From Scedosporium boydii (taxonomy: Eukaryota; Ascomycota; Sordariomycetes; Microascales; Microascaceae): a DNA stretch of 47,922 nucleotides. The stretch is taken from positions 1 to 47,922 of the forward strand of contig NJFT01000282.1 of assembly GCA_002221725.1 (NCBI GenBank). Direction: 5' to 3'. Made by a program: the position numbers and the translations under genes. Shown here in pieces: positions 33,222 to 45,111 of the stretch; position 1 is the stretch's first letter; each line of letters opens with the position of its first letter. The notes under the pieces were generated by a model, which did not search any database, was not told the origin of the DNA, and saw nothing but the letters and a program-made list of their open reading frames with translations.

Positions 33222-34842
33222 TTGAGTTTAAGGCTTTTTTTTTTTTCTTTTTTTTCTATTATCTATAGCACTCTCTTTGAATATGCAAGTGCATTTTGTC
33301 TCTTTTCGGCGTACGAGGTGATGCTGGCAGATGGCCTCCTCTCTAGGAGCAACTTCCCTAGACTTCACGAGCCCCCCAACACAGGCAGCAGCCGCGGCGG
33401 TCACTCTCGCCAACCCTCGGGCAAGAGGATGGCCTCAAGGTTTATAGTTGGCAGCCCTCGACCTATAGACGAAGTGACGCTCGGAGCAGTAATCCATATA
33501 CTCCAAACACTGGACTTCCTCGGCGCCTCCTGCCAAAGAGACAAGCGAAACCTCTCTGTCCCGAATTTCAATGGTCGGCCATCGATTCTCGAGGCAGTGC
33601 GGTGTTGCGTTTCGCTAAAGGCAGCGAACCACTCGATCACCGCAACATCAATATATAAATACAATCCACTTACGAACGCGCTTCTTAAATCGATTAGCGC
33701 AAGGAGACCATTTCGTCCCACAAATGATATGCCCATTTTATAACTCACTCAATCCCCTCAGAAGAGCTAGTTGCTACGCGACATAGCTACCGTTCTCTTT
33801 TGTGGGGTGGGAGAAGATGGTGATATTCTCCGAATCTAGAGGATCCAGCCGAGCAGAATACTACAACTCGGTCAAGCCGGTCAGCGACAGAAAATTGGGA
33901 GAAGCGTTTATTGCCTTAGATATACCTGAATTAATTTTTCAGAGGAACGCGCTAATGTATGCGGAGTCTTCCACTACCATCACAGCGCCACCGACCGATG
34001 GGCAATATAACGAGGACAACAACGCAGACCTATCCGCATTCCATGTCCGCAGCCTAAGGGGAAGATCCGGAGGCAAGTCGGTTCAGGTCACGCTTTCAAG
34101 CTGGCGGCGCTGAGCGCGACCCCGATTTCCGTATCGGTCCAGCGGAGCCTAAAGGCGGTGTTGTCGCACATCTTACCGCCTATCCAGCTGGATATGTTCT
34201 GCGATGCTGCACAGATAATCGATCTTGCCGCGAAAACTGGCCTGCCGAAGGACCCAGACAAATATCGCGAGGCTATAGACACATGCTGCAATCTACTTAG
34301 GGGAGTCATGACACTTCGCACAACAACGGACCTGTTCCACGGCAAGGCGTTGTTACCACTGCCGGCACTCCACGCCAAGCGGGTTCCATGCAGGTCCAGG
34401 ACTCAATCTCGCTCATCTCGGAGCCATCTCCAGGAGAGCCGTGGTGGATTCTCGCTCAGGAGGTCAGGTCCGCACCGATGGAGAATGTCGACGGCCCCAC
34501 CTCCGGCCCGGCCCCACCAATTCCCGGCCCGGACCATCTTCATCTACCGTCTCCGCGCCGCAAGGTGTGACTGCGCCGGCCCAACCCCTTCCACTGAATC
34601 ATCTTCCAACCGATTCGAGCCTTTGGAAGTACTTCTACGCCGGAAAGCCAAATGAACCCGCCAAGCCCCCGCCCAAGGCGAATCGATTTTTGCGACGGCA
34701 CGCGAGGTTCTCCTCTTATCTTTCGCATTACACTCGCAGCGTGATGAGGAATAAGATCTGGGAACGAACGCGTCAACGCGGCATCGTGCTTTCGCGTCTC
34801 AGCGTTCTGCCAGGGCGGCACCGCGGGTTACTCCAGTGATCT
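33222..34842 (+). other. Cluster of overlapping + strand open frames, no family
   Basis: Frames 33222-33743 (173 codons), 33802-34113 and 34158-34655 follow one another. The stretch around 34165-34330 reads like a helical protein (DMFCDAAQIIDLAAKTGLPK, then YREAIDTCCNLLRGVM). The first frame begins in a poly-T tract, which makes its N-terminus implausible. Minus-strand frames are equally open at 33401-33748. I cannot assemble a credible gene model and give no function. Confidence 0.25.
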
Positions 34843-36848
34843 GAGAGGGAGTCGGAAACACCTATAAAGGGGTATCCGCACTTCCACAAACCCTCAAGAA
34901 TCCAGCCACACTTCTTAGGAACAACCACATCTTAAAACATCACCAACCGTTCCTTAAAATTCAGCCTTGTTTGTGATATATAGATATCCATATAAATAAC
35001 TACTTCCAGCCTTCTTTCATCACCCACAAGGGGACCGACAGGATTGCAAGCTAGAAAGCAGCAAGAGACTCTAGAGACAACCAGAAGCGATCGGCAATTT
35101 CTGCTCAACTATTCGTATGTGCCTCTAATTTCGTATGATTAGGCTTACTCGCTAACAATGACAATAGATATCCTAATGACAACTCCCATCTCTCAGTGGT
35201 GACTGAAGTAAACGTCTAGGATGTCTTCTGACTTCACCGGGTCTCGAGGGAAATCGGAAAACGCCAATGCCCGCCCTACTTTGCGCCAATCGGATCCCTT
35301 GCCATCTCTGATGCCAGGATTATATATTGAAAAGGCATTCAGACTCTCAGAGCGCAAGAATCTGGGGCTTGTTGGCAACGAACTGTTGACGGCGGTGGCC
35401 ACGGTCGGGAAGCACTCCCAACCCCCGTGATACAGTCGCAGTGATCAAAACACGACAGGTGTTCTGGGATGTTGTTCGCCCAGTACTTTGAACCGAGCCT
35501 TTTAACTAGGCTTCGATCAACCTCGTTGTATGGTATATATAAACGACGGCCTCCATCCGACCTCCTAGGCCTAGGCTACAGTCAATCGTTTCGCGGTTCA
35601 GTACGGCAATGTTATAGACTTCGCTCTGGTCCACGAGGCACCGGCCGTCGGTGGCGAGAAGCTTCTACGACAAAGAGCCTAGTTCCCGTTGATGTATATA
35701 TACCGGAAGCCATGTGAACGACGTTAACATGCAAACGTGATGTTTCAAAGGCATCGCCGCTCAATTCCATGCGAACCTCCCAACGGTGGTGAGAGCGTTC
35801 AAATGCCGGTCGGGGCGGGGCCAACACAAATCGGTGGAGTTTCGGATCGTCGAGGGAGCTGGCACTTTCTACTATAACTCGGCCGGAAGCCTACTGGCAA
35901 ATCAAAGAAGGGTACTGACCCTCATGGATGGAGTTGTGAGGAATAGTTTTAGGGAAAGAGGGAAAAAGAAGGAGATTAAATAAACGGACAAACACGAGCC
36001 TAGAAGCTGGCACGATATGGTGTGGAGGAGATCAAACACTACTGCTTTTGGATGTTTCCCTTTCCCATTCCTCCCTTGCCATACTTCAAGAGGAGATATC
36101 GGCACTGGACCTCCCCTGTCAGCAACTCATATTCTCTCGTATCAAGCTCCACAACAGCTCTTCTATCATAGAGCCGTCTGCGTCCTCCATGCCGCGTAAG
36201 ACGCCTTGTTCCATCATACGCCTCCTAGACGACAAAGACAAGAAAAGTACTCTCCTAGTCGGCTGATCAGCCGTGAATGAGGTTTTCTGTTCTATATGTG
36301 TCTGTGGGACATGGAGGCCGCCGAGATATTGGTCCTTGTAGCAATTCGCCCAAAATTTGCAAAAGCAATATAGCAGAGTCTTGGCTATCAGTGATGGTCT
36401 ATGAGTGTTCGCAGATCATGCGAGCGAGGTTCTACCAAATATAAAATCTTAGTTTACCCTGGTTCGGTGATGGAGGTTTGGGTGGTGCTCTCTTCTTTCG
36501 ACGCGACGCGGAAGATACGGACACTGAAGGGGCTGTGAGAGCGGTGATAATCTGGCGAAAGCAGTTTTGCTGGCCTCTGCTGGGCCTCCGAGCTGAGACC
36601 AATATGCGTCCTGTCAAGGATGCGCTCCAGTGCGGAGAAGAAGTACGGTTCAACCGAGGCCAAGGTGGCAGGCGCAGTGTGGGCAGAGAGAAATGGTTAG
36701 GTCAAATCCACTGCCAACCGTGATTATCACCGATCACTCGCCCACCAAGGGGATCGCCAAGCATACCTCAACGCAAACGGTAGACCTGAGCAAAGCAAAT
36801 CTGAAGCTAGCGTGCGAGCTGGCATCATGCTCACTGTCCGTCCTTAAG
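34843..36848. other. Island segment without supportable genes
   Basis: Only open frames under 100 codons occur. TATATA-like tracts cluster near 34975, 35321, 35531 and 35692. No repeat family or terminal repeat is evident by eye. Confidence 0.4.
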
Positions 36849-37124
36849 ATGGCGCTCCATCGCTTTCCTCCTTGCGGGGCTAAGACCCAAGCGGAAGCAA
36901 TCAACGACTACATTGATGAGCGCTTTGATCAGCTGTCCGAAAGAGTTGAAGCTATCGAGAACGAACTTGGCGCGATTAAAGCCACACTGCAGTCACTCGG
37001 CAGCGAGCGCGCAGCAAGCAAGCGAACGGTTCCTTCCGCCCCGCAGACAGCGACCCGAGCGATGCCATTAGCTGTCTCTAACTTTTGTCGGCATGACTAT
37101 TCGGAGACACCAGTGTCGACATAA
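36849..37124 (+). CDS. Small candidate protein with coiled coil
   Basis: An ATG in a good context (AAGATGGCG) opens 91 residues. Residues 21-52 form a predicted-looking heptad region, NDYIDERFDQLSERVEAIEN followed by ELGAIKATLQSLG, typical of a short coiled coil. The rest is Ala/Thr/Pro-rich. The frame is also open upstream for about 70 codons without another ATG. No family is recognised. It may be a small gene, or part of a longer broken one. Confidence 0.3.
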   Translation: MALHRFPPCGAKTQAEAINDYIDERFDQLSERVEAIENELGAIKATLQSLGSERAASKRTVPSAPQTATRAMPLAVSNFCRHDYSETPVST

Positions 37125-38395
37125 ACGCATGTATAATCGGCAAAGTCCTGACGACGGCTAGACTGTGAGAATAGGGCGGCTGCGCCGTCAAGATGTTGGC
37201 CAAACCAGGCCATAGGGGAATTCGCCAGAGTTCGTCATGTGTGCCTTTTGTTTTCGTCCTCGATCCCTTCAGATTGTCACGAAGCCGCAGCCGGTGTTAG
37301 GAAATCGATTTCCGGCTTTGAGGAGATGCAGGACAAGTGAGGGCCATGGGAACTCAAGTCAACCCAGGCACCACGGTTTCATTCTATATATCTAAAACGA
37401 CGACTCGGAGATCTTTCCAAATTCACAGAATCACTGCCGACTTCCTCTGCTCTATATGATGATGGAAGAAAAATCCAGGGGCTACTCGATAGCAATACGA
37501 GGCGGGAACATATATAAATATATTCCTGAACCGTTCAGTTGGAAAAAGAGCGTGGAATTCAGAAGAATGGGCATCTAAGTTACCTGGAGGTAATTTACCC
37601 AGATTGGGGTTTCCTGTTCATCTTCGTATCAGAGGTAGACCCGGCTCCTCGGTGCGATAGCTGCTGGAGTCAACCCTTCCGGGAACGCTCAACCGTCTCG
37701 AAACGCCGATGCATACCAGCACCGATTTCAGGCATCTCCAAGTCCCGCACATTAGCTGGGCTACAGCCAAGAAGATTGGTATAGGGCCGTAGTCATCTAC
37801 TGCTCCTTTCTTCAGAGGCGGAAGCCCAAATTCAACATTCTCAACGCCCATGGGAGTATTAAGGTCATTGTTCCCGTGTTCTACGCGGATCCCAATTATA
37901 AGACCAGCCTTGTCGACGCCGTGGATGTATCCGTCCCCCAGACCATCCGTGTCCGCGCGACCCTCGAAGCAAGGGTCAATGTCCCCTCTCTCCAGGGCAT
38001 AGAGTATACATCCCCCTTACTGACACCTCACACAGCATTCCTCAACCTTGACCATACACACACCATCACAGTCACACATTCCCTAGGTTATAGACAATGC
38101 TGCTATCCATGCATGTCCATATTCCAATTACTAACCTATCTACATAACGGGCAACATCCTTCATCAATATAGCAAACTAGCGGCCCGTGCGTACGATGTC
38201 AAGGCACACGCACGGCACACGCACCCAATCCACCGACACTTATAAACTTTATCGAAGACTTTATGAACACGCCCCATCACGCGCAGCTCCCCGCATTCTT
38301 GAATCGGGCACTATCGAAATCCGAGAGAATCAAGTGAATTTGTCGGCAACGAAAACCCCAGACAAGATAAATGTCATGGCCACCGTGGCCGGAGC
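37125..38395. other. Island segment, no supportable gene
   Basis: A + strand frame at about 37813-38172 contains IKVIVPVFYADPNYKTSLVD and VPQTIRVRATLEARVNVPSL, which read like protein, but the frame has no upstream start and is unlike any family I know. Nothing else stands out. Confidence 0.3.
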
Positions 38396-38779
38396 GTGTT
38401 ACAACATCTTGTCCCTGTCCCCCGTCTCGCGACGCCCACGTCAGCCGCGTACCACCAAAAGGTCAACGGGCAGGTCGAGAGAACAATCTCCATATATATT
38501 ATACGCACCCTGACGAGACGTTCACCGGTGTGTCTTGCTCGGGTCTGGCTACCTTCACATATTAGAAGCATTTTCGCCCCTTGGCCTGTTTCCCCCTTTT
38601 TACCCGCTCCAAAGGCCATCCACGACGGGTCGACCGTGGTGAGGCTTCTATTATATATTCGGGTCAGCAGCTCTCCGTTCGCCTCTTCCTTGTATAAGCG
38701 TGAGTCGTGCCATGAGAATCCAAGTCTCGCTTGGCTTGGGACAGGGATTGCTTCTTTTAGTAATGAAGCAACATCCTAA
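38396..38779 (+). mobile_element. Possible Ty3/gypsy integrase remnant
   Basis: Within a 127-codon frame, SAAYHQKVNGQVERTI at 38441-38488 resembles the end of the retroviral-type integrase core, where gypsy elements have AYHPQTDGQ-x-ER and the glutamate is the last residue of the DDE triad. Here A-Y-H, N-G-Q and the E-R pair are kept while the Pro-Gln-Thr middle is altered. The two catalytic aspartates, reverse transcriptase and LTRs were not found nearby, and the residues after the motif match poorly. If real it is a short, dead fragment. Confidence 0.35.
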
Positions 38780-41700
38780 TATACCCTCATGTAGACCCCC
38801 TCTACCACTCTAAAGAGTTAGGGTAAGTGGTCCGTACCATGGGGCAGAAGGCGATTAGCGGCGGCGGTGATGTCACCCCGAGAACTGAGAAAACTAAAGA
38901 AGTTCTCACGCGTGGTGTAAGTGCAAGAGCCTATAGCGTTAGACAACCCCAACCAGACGTGCTTGGTGCTTCCGGAAGTGATGTCCTTTGACGGATTATA
39001 TCATCGTCGTGGTGTATGCATCTGTCATGCTTCATGTACTCAGCCGCTAAACCCAGCTCAGATGCTTGGAGAAGGAGAGAAAACGCGACGACGAAAAGAT
39101 GATCAGAAGCGAGGAGAGATATGCGAAATGGTGCACTTCGCGGACTTACAGCACTTACAGCCAGAGTGTACTAAACGATCCCGGCAGTATATTTGTTACG
39201 CAGATTCTTCTGTCCGCCGGTTCTCCTAGGCGAATTCGGGAGACATATTTCGGAGGATCTCGCCGACCATGAAGTTAGCTTCTCTTCCCACCATGGCTTG
39301 GATCAAGCCCTATCCCCGAAGATCCATATTGGAAGCTCTCGGGGGTAGGGTGGCTGTGCTGCGGCGTATTATCAAAGAGCCCAAAGATTAGCGCGACTTT
39401 ACGTGGACATGTGCCGCTGGGATAGCAGGAAGATCCGCGAGAAACTCATGCCTGGGATCTTCAGTGATATCCAAATCAAGAAGACATTGCGCAGTTCCGT
39501 AAAACTGCCTGATGGGGGGATTGAGTGGCCACAAGATTCCGCCCAACCCCGAGTCCACGTCCATCAAACGTGTGACACGCCAATGCCAGGAGATGAAATG
39601 CCGGGCCTTGCCATATTTATTAGCATCCGCAGGAACTTGGCCACAGACAAGGTGGGAAACACAGAAAGAGTGGGCTGCCACCTATATACCGCTCGAGGAT
39701 CGACCTTACGGGAGGGTCAAGACGCCTGGCTAGAACTTGTAATGCTTGACGAGGCGAGCGCCATGCAGCGCACTAACGAGGAATTGGCGACTTACAATAG
39801 CAGGCATGGGTCAAGGACGCATTGAAGTATGAGCATTGTCCACAAGAAGTGCTGTGCGGTCGTGTCTCAGGCAACTTGCCAAAGTCTACAGCGGCACTAG
39901 ACAGATGATAACGACCCGAGAGAACCTCGGAATTGAACCATCTGCAAAACGCCGTCCAAAATCCACAAACTGAAAATCTAGGCTCGACCCAACTATTACA
40001 CAACGGTTACTTATCCTCAGATTCGTATTCCCTATCGAATGGCACTGCGGCAGGACGTGAACTTCGGCAGGACGTGAACTTCGGGAGGGCAAGACTTCTC
40101 ATCCCGTCCTAGACTAGACCTGCTCGTAGCGCCGTTTAGAATCTGCGTTGTAGACGAGCCCGATACACCGCCGGCTTTCTCCTTGATTAATTATCTCGTT
40201 GAGGACTCTATGGGTGATAGTACAATCTCACTCTCTCACCATCTCAAGACTGTGGCGGTTTCATGGAACTTGACAACACTCGACCTCGTTACTGTTCGTC
40301 ATATCAAGAAATCTACCTCCGGGGGATGATACAGCCCGCTCGGGCCAATGTAGGCATGCCCATTGGCGGAAGAGTCCAGTTGAGGGCTTGCCGCGGATGC
40401 CTAGCGAAAGCCGAAACGTCCGCGGTCCGAACTAGATCTAAGATGACAGTCAACCTGTCCAAGAAATGCTGAATACGCCCAGCAAAGACGTCACTGATGG
40501 CGATGACTGCCCGAGCAAACAAAAAGTCCACACAGTAGCCAGACAGGTGAAGCATTCAAAGAGGGTGTCTCTCATCTATCTACGCTATTATATACTGTCG
40601 GCCTTCATACAGGACTCTTAATATATGTAGAGGTTCCCCATGGAAAAGGGCAGATGCTTGCCTCCTAAGCTGACTCCAAGGAGAGAGACTGGGGTAGACG
40701 TCGATGGGAATAAGCGAAGAGATGCACCCCTCCTTGTCGATCTTCGACTTGACCTAGAACATTCCGAGTAGGGAAAACAAAACGATGACCTGCCAATATC
40801 CTCCCTGGAGACTGCGGGTGGATGATCAACAGACGCCTTGACCCGACCCTCGCCGCGGTTGAGAGCGATCACTGGCCTCCCGATCTACTTCGCACCCACG
40901 CTTGCTCCCCAAGATACTAGGGAATGGGCCTTTGTCCAAGGAATTAGCTCACTATTGGGGGTGTAGGTGTTGAGATCCTAAGACAATTGGTACCAACACT
41001 TCATTATCATTCATAAAATACTTCGAAAATATAGGAACCCACGATTATCCAGGTATGGCTGGGACAACCACGTTTATCGTTCTTGAGCGCTGGGACACGG
41101 CAGCTTACCACTCAAGGTAGAGATTAAAGGGTTAGCCTTGAGTGAGGAATGCAAGGCAAAGCAACCTCACTTTTACCTTGACTCCCCCGACACGGGTGGT
41201 CTCATTGGGACCCGGAGGGATCAGAGCGCTCAACAAACTTCCCTGGATACTTCGAATGGGACCACTATAACGACGGATATTTACAACTCTCCGATGGGAA
41301 TCTCCCTGCCCAGTTGATGGTGTGCTTTTACCGAAAACAAAACCAGCACTTTCGAACTCCTAAATAAGATAGAGTTCGCCTGCTGACGCGATGGATGAAT
41401 TCTCCGTGCCGTTGTCCGAATTTATAAGAGGAAAACCGCATCCACCAGCATCCGCTCTCCGTTCTAAGGGCCTCTACACTTTGGCGCAGCAGAGGACGAG
41501 AAGAAACAAGATTGGCAGAGATACCTCCCCGCGAAAAGCTAGGGAGCTTGTCTCCTGCGTGACACTATCGATCTGGCGTGTCCCCCTCGACGTTCGCCGT
41601 CTCTCGCATTGCAGGCGAGCTTGAAGAGATGAATTCTCTCCTTCCGGTTGCCATGTGCAACTCATCAATCAAGGAGTGCTCACACCGGCCCCTCTTCCCG

Positions 41701-42505
41701 CTCGTGTTCCATCTTCGGCCCCGCTGGGCCTTCTCGACGAGGAAGACGAGTAGTTCCGTGGGGAGGGTGTTTTCTTATCAAAAACTCACCGAAGCCTGCG
41801 CTAGCAATGAGAATTGATTGAAAGATTCTTTCCTTGCCTGTGGCAGAGACTCGACTTTCGGACTATATGGGAGAGAAAGCAACGGTGGTTGCTACGTAGC
41901 AAACAGATATCGGTTTTTGGGTATATAGAGCTCAAGATAAATTTATATTACGAACACGATTTCCTCAAGCCCATGACTTATTATTATGCCGTGTGAGTGA
42001 AGATATGTTTGATGTCAAAGCTGATCTGGACCAAGCTCTTCCTGTCGGAGCGATCCCTTGTTTTATTCTAAGCAGTCGGCAGTCATGATACGCTAATTCA
42101 GATTCCGTTCCCATTGCTTTAAGGCCGGCAGGTTGGTTCAACGCCCCCCAGGCACAATTGTACGCTCCTTGGCCAACTCATCTTCCATACAGAAAACATA
42201 CGTCACAGTTCATCCACGTCAAATGCGCACAAGGTCGGAGGGCAAGAAGGATTCCGTCGTCCAGAAGGGCAGGGAAACGGTGGCGTAGTAGGATACAGTT
42301 TTCAGATTTGTACCCCTGGGGAATATCTGAAGAGAGAAAACCATTTCACCCCATGTAGCTCCTTTGAAAATGGGAAACTCATCTAATCTCATGAGGGTTA
42401 CCTTACTCCGAGATGCAAAGCATAAAAACAACCCAAGGGTTCCAAACTTAAACATTTTTTATTTCCCCTTCCCGCCCCATTTTTGCCTATACAAACGCCG
42501 AAACT
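38780..42505. other. Right part of the gene-poor island
   Basis: No gene is supported over 3.7 kb. The longest + strand frame is 39403-39825 (140 codons) without motif. Short coding-like pieces occur at 41391-41624 and 41578-41817. The last few hundred bases should include the RPS6 3' region. Confidence 0.4.
40048..40081 (+). repeat. 17-bp tandem duplication
   Basis: The unit CGGCAGGACGTGAACTT occurs twice in direct succession, followed by a partial third start (CGG). It is perfect, so it is probably recent. Confidence 0.9.
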
Positions 42506-43756
42506 TTACTTGCGCATGGAACTGGCTCGTCGCTTGCGGAGATCGGCCTTCTGGGCCTTGGCCTCGGCCACACGCTTAGCGAGAATCTGAGCGTACTCGT
42601 TCTGTAAAAGTCATGAGGTGTTAGCATGGGTTTGAATCAGACAAGCTAACAGCAGGAGGTAAAAAGCGGGGATTGGGGGAAAACGTACGGCCTCGTCCTT
42701 AACCTTCTCGGCCTGTCGGCGCTTGAGCGCGATCCTGTGGCGCTTGTGCTGGAGACGCTGAGGAGTAACAAGGCGCTGGATCTTAGGAGCCTTGGTGTAG
42801 GCCTTCTTGCTCTCGTCCTTGGGCTGGATCTCTCGTCGAATGACGTACTTGCGGACCTATTTGCCGTTGAAAACGGTCGAATTAGCAAACCCGCGGATTC
42901 GAGATAGAAACGATTTAATCGTTCGTTGCAGTATATTATAGCCATCCATGAAGTCTCTTTCTCTTGCCTATTTTTCAAGGCGAGATTCGAGACATATCAT
43001 GGCCCTCTCAGACTCTACCCAGACTGCTGCATCCTCCACCGCAGATCTGGATAGGCGATGACGAGGAAGGCCCTGCTAGAACTTGGGACCTCACTTACGT
43101 CGTCATCCTTGCTGAGGCTGAAGAATCGTCGGATCTTGGTGGCACGCTTGGGACCAAGGCGCTTGGGGTGGACGACGTCGGTCAATCCGGGGATGTCCTG
43201 CTCGCCCTGCTTAACGATGCGGAGGGCGAGGACGGAGAGGTCGTTGGCGACGATGCAGCCGCGGACGGACTTTCTCCTGCGCTCGCCAGTTCGTCGAACT
43301 CGGTAGCAGGAGTGGCCGTCGGCGAGGAGGAGTCGGACACGCGAGGGGTGCATGACACCCTGCTTCATGGGGAAACCCTGCTTGTCGTTTCCACCGGTGA
43401 TACGGAGGATATAGCCCTTCCACTCGTCGCCGAGGGAGTCGGCGGGGACCTCAGCGCCCATCTATATTGGCAATCGTTAGTCCGTTTTCTAGCCAGTTTT
43501 CGATGCGTGGTTCGATCTCGATTGAAATCGGCGGGAATCGAGAGAAGACGTACGCGCTTGTCCAGGAAGATAGCGAGCTTGCGCGTATCCTCGATGTCGA
43601 GGAGCTTCTGGCTGCCGTTGGCAGGGTAGGAAATGTTCAACTGCGAGGAGAGAAAAAAATGCTGGTCAGCGGGCAATTTCCAAGTGAGGATAATTCGAGT
43701 GATGGACTATTGACGGTTCGTCGGAGTGTCTTTGTTCCATTGTTTCTTACCTTCAT
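42506..43756 (-). CDS. RPS6: 40S ribosomal protein S6 (eS6), five coding exons
   Basis: Exons are 43751-43756, 43554-43640, 43099-43461, 42689-42856 and 42506-42601, coding 239 residues. eS6 is a component of the small ribosomal subunit and a classical phosphorylation target of TOR-dependent kinases. The join gives [20 protein letters not shown], then [19 protein letters not shown], the core with [10 protein letters not shown], and [14 protein letters not shown]. The C-terminus ends RRASSMRK, matching the conserved serine phosphosites. The first coding exon holds only six bases (Met-Lys), a layout common in fungal ribosomal protein genes. Introns of 110, 92, 242 and 87 nt start GTAAGA, GTACGT, GTAAGT and GTACGT. 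Many introns plus high conservation fit a highly expressed gene. Confidence 0.97.
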
Positions 43757-44159
43757 CTTGCCAGCGGTGGTGATCCGAAACTGAAAAGTTGCCGGCTTTG
43801 AAGTTCGTTGGGCGTTGTCGAGATGATATTAAAGAAGTTCCGCTTGGGAAAAAAGGCGGATTTCACAAGTGTGGGCTAATGGAGGTAGGGTTGGTTCAAT
43901 GGAAAATATTCTTAGCCAATCAGCGCCGACGGCGACCATGGCGGACCCAGTTGCAGGTCTTGTCGGAAAATTAATTGGAAGTTTAGCCGAGGGCACTTGT
44001 TAACAAAAATACTTAGCTAAGCAAAAGCCCTCGATGAATCTAGGTACGTACCATATTCGCTGTCATTGATCAGATTCAAGTCAGGAAGCTTCGCGTTTAG
44101 CTCGCGTCAATTGTCTGCTGTCGCAGGAGCAGACATTGACAACCCATCTACAGTGAGCC
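43757..44159. promoter_or_regulatory. Shared divergent promoter of RPS6 and CTF8
   Basis: The 403-bp gap separates the start codons of RPS6 (-) and CTF8 (+), so both promoters must lie here. A CCAAT box (43916-43920) is followed by a GC-rich block. Such motifs are bound by the HAP/NF-Y complex. No TATA box in a good position was found for either gene. Confidence 0.6.
43916..43920 (+). promoter_or_regulatory. CCAAT box
   Basis: CCAAT followed by CA occurs midway in the divergent RPS6/CTF8 promoter, 160 bp from the RPS6 start and 240 bp from the CTF8 start. It is a five-base match, so chance occurrence is possible. Confidence 0.3.
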
Positions 44160-44594
44160 ATGGTCGACGCCAAAGTCGACCTTCATCCTCCAAATCCGGC
44201 ACGGGGAGGCTCTGTGAATCCTCTCCCACCATTAATACAGACACCGTCCGGCCTCGCCTTCCTCGAACTTCAAGGATCCTTCAGACTTCCTGAGACGGTG
44301 TCTGCTGACGGATCTACTTCCTCGGAGCCGGTAACAATCGGTACAATAGACTTCCCAGGCTTTGACCCAGCCTCTCAAAATGACGGGAATACGGCGTGGA
44401 TGAAAAAAGTCTACATGTACGTGGACCGAGGAATGCGCATGACCGGAGAGGTCAAGAAGCTGCCCAAGGCCGTTGCGGTTGTTCGAAAGAAGCCGGATCA
44501 ACCCGAAGGTTCAGAGGCATTGGAGGTGATGGAGATTGTCAAGTACAAGCTGCAATTTTCAGAACGCCCTGAGCCGATTGGCAGTCGTCAATAG
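44160..44594 (+). CDS. CTF8: Ctf8, subunit of the Ctf18-RFC clamp loader
   Basis: The intronless 144-residue product has the compact Ctf8 fold: PLIQTPSGLAFLELQGSFRL in the N-terminal third, TIGTIDFPGF, the conserved KVYMYVDRGMRMTGEVKKLP segment and an ending VKYKLQFSERPEPI. Ctf8 pairs with Dcc1 and Ctf18 to form the alternative clamp loader that acts on PCNA and supports sister chromatid cohesion in the nucleus. The ATG follows GAGCC and lies close to the conserved start of the family, so I accept it. Divergent to RPS6; DPH1 follows on the same strand. Confidence 0.85.
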   Translation: MVDAKVDLHPPNPARGGSVNPLPPLIQTPSGLAFLELQGSFRLPETVSADGSTSSEPVTIGTIDFPGFDPASQNDGNTAWMKKVYMYVDRGMRMTGEVKKLPKAVAVVRKKPDQPEGSEALEVMEIVKYKLQFSERPEPIGSRQ

Positions 44595-45111
44595 CTCCCC
44601 TTCAATATATTCGGCCTCGTCATTCTTACTACCGGACCTAATATCACCTCTCAATGCCGCGGACATGGTGCCGATTTCGCGACTAAAATCAGGGCCGCGT
44701 AACACGTTCACTGAGCTGCTGTCGATGAGGATCAGGATCCTTTCCTCGAGTGCGACAAGACGGGCAGTGGACTATAATCTTCCACTCCCTTCGCCTTTAC
44801 GATAATGCCCGACCTGCTCATGAATAGAATACCCAACTTCGAATACACTTGTTTCAATGTTTACTTAGTATTGTCGAGTTAAAAGAACCTTCAATTGTGT
44901 TTGATATTGGAGGTGTCGTTTAAGTGCATCGATGGTATGACTAAGAACCCTGCCCCACCAACAACTTCAACGTTCGATCGAACTCTTTGGCGGGGGAGGG
45001 GCAATTCTTGCGACGACAGCCTTGAATCTTACAGCCTTCCAAGCTCACCTTCACCATTAAGAGAAGGCCCCTTTTAGACTACTCCTCGTCGCGGGACTCC
45101 CCCCGAAGATC
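44595..45111. other. Intergenic region between CTF8 and DPH1
   Basis: The 517-bp stretch holds the CTF8 3' end and the DPH1 promoter. Two short frames (44536-44805 and 44895-45077) show no family resemblance. Nothing else is visible. Confidence 0.6.

Noticed and set aside
36630..36848. Upstream extension of the small coiled-coil ORF
   Set aside because: The frame is open, but there is no ATG and the composition is poor, so the start at 36849 was preferred.
22600..42400. Repeat-induced point mutation (RIP) as the cause of the TATATA-rich island
   Set aside because: In a hand count of 180 bases (32821-33000) I found TpA/ApT = 9/12 and (CpA+TpG)/(ApC+GpT) = 16/14, which does not reach usual RIP thresholds. 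The sample is small, so mild or local RIP is not excluded; a sliding-window index would decide.
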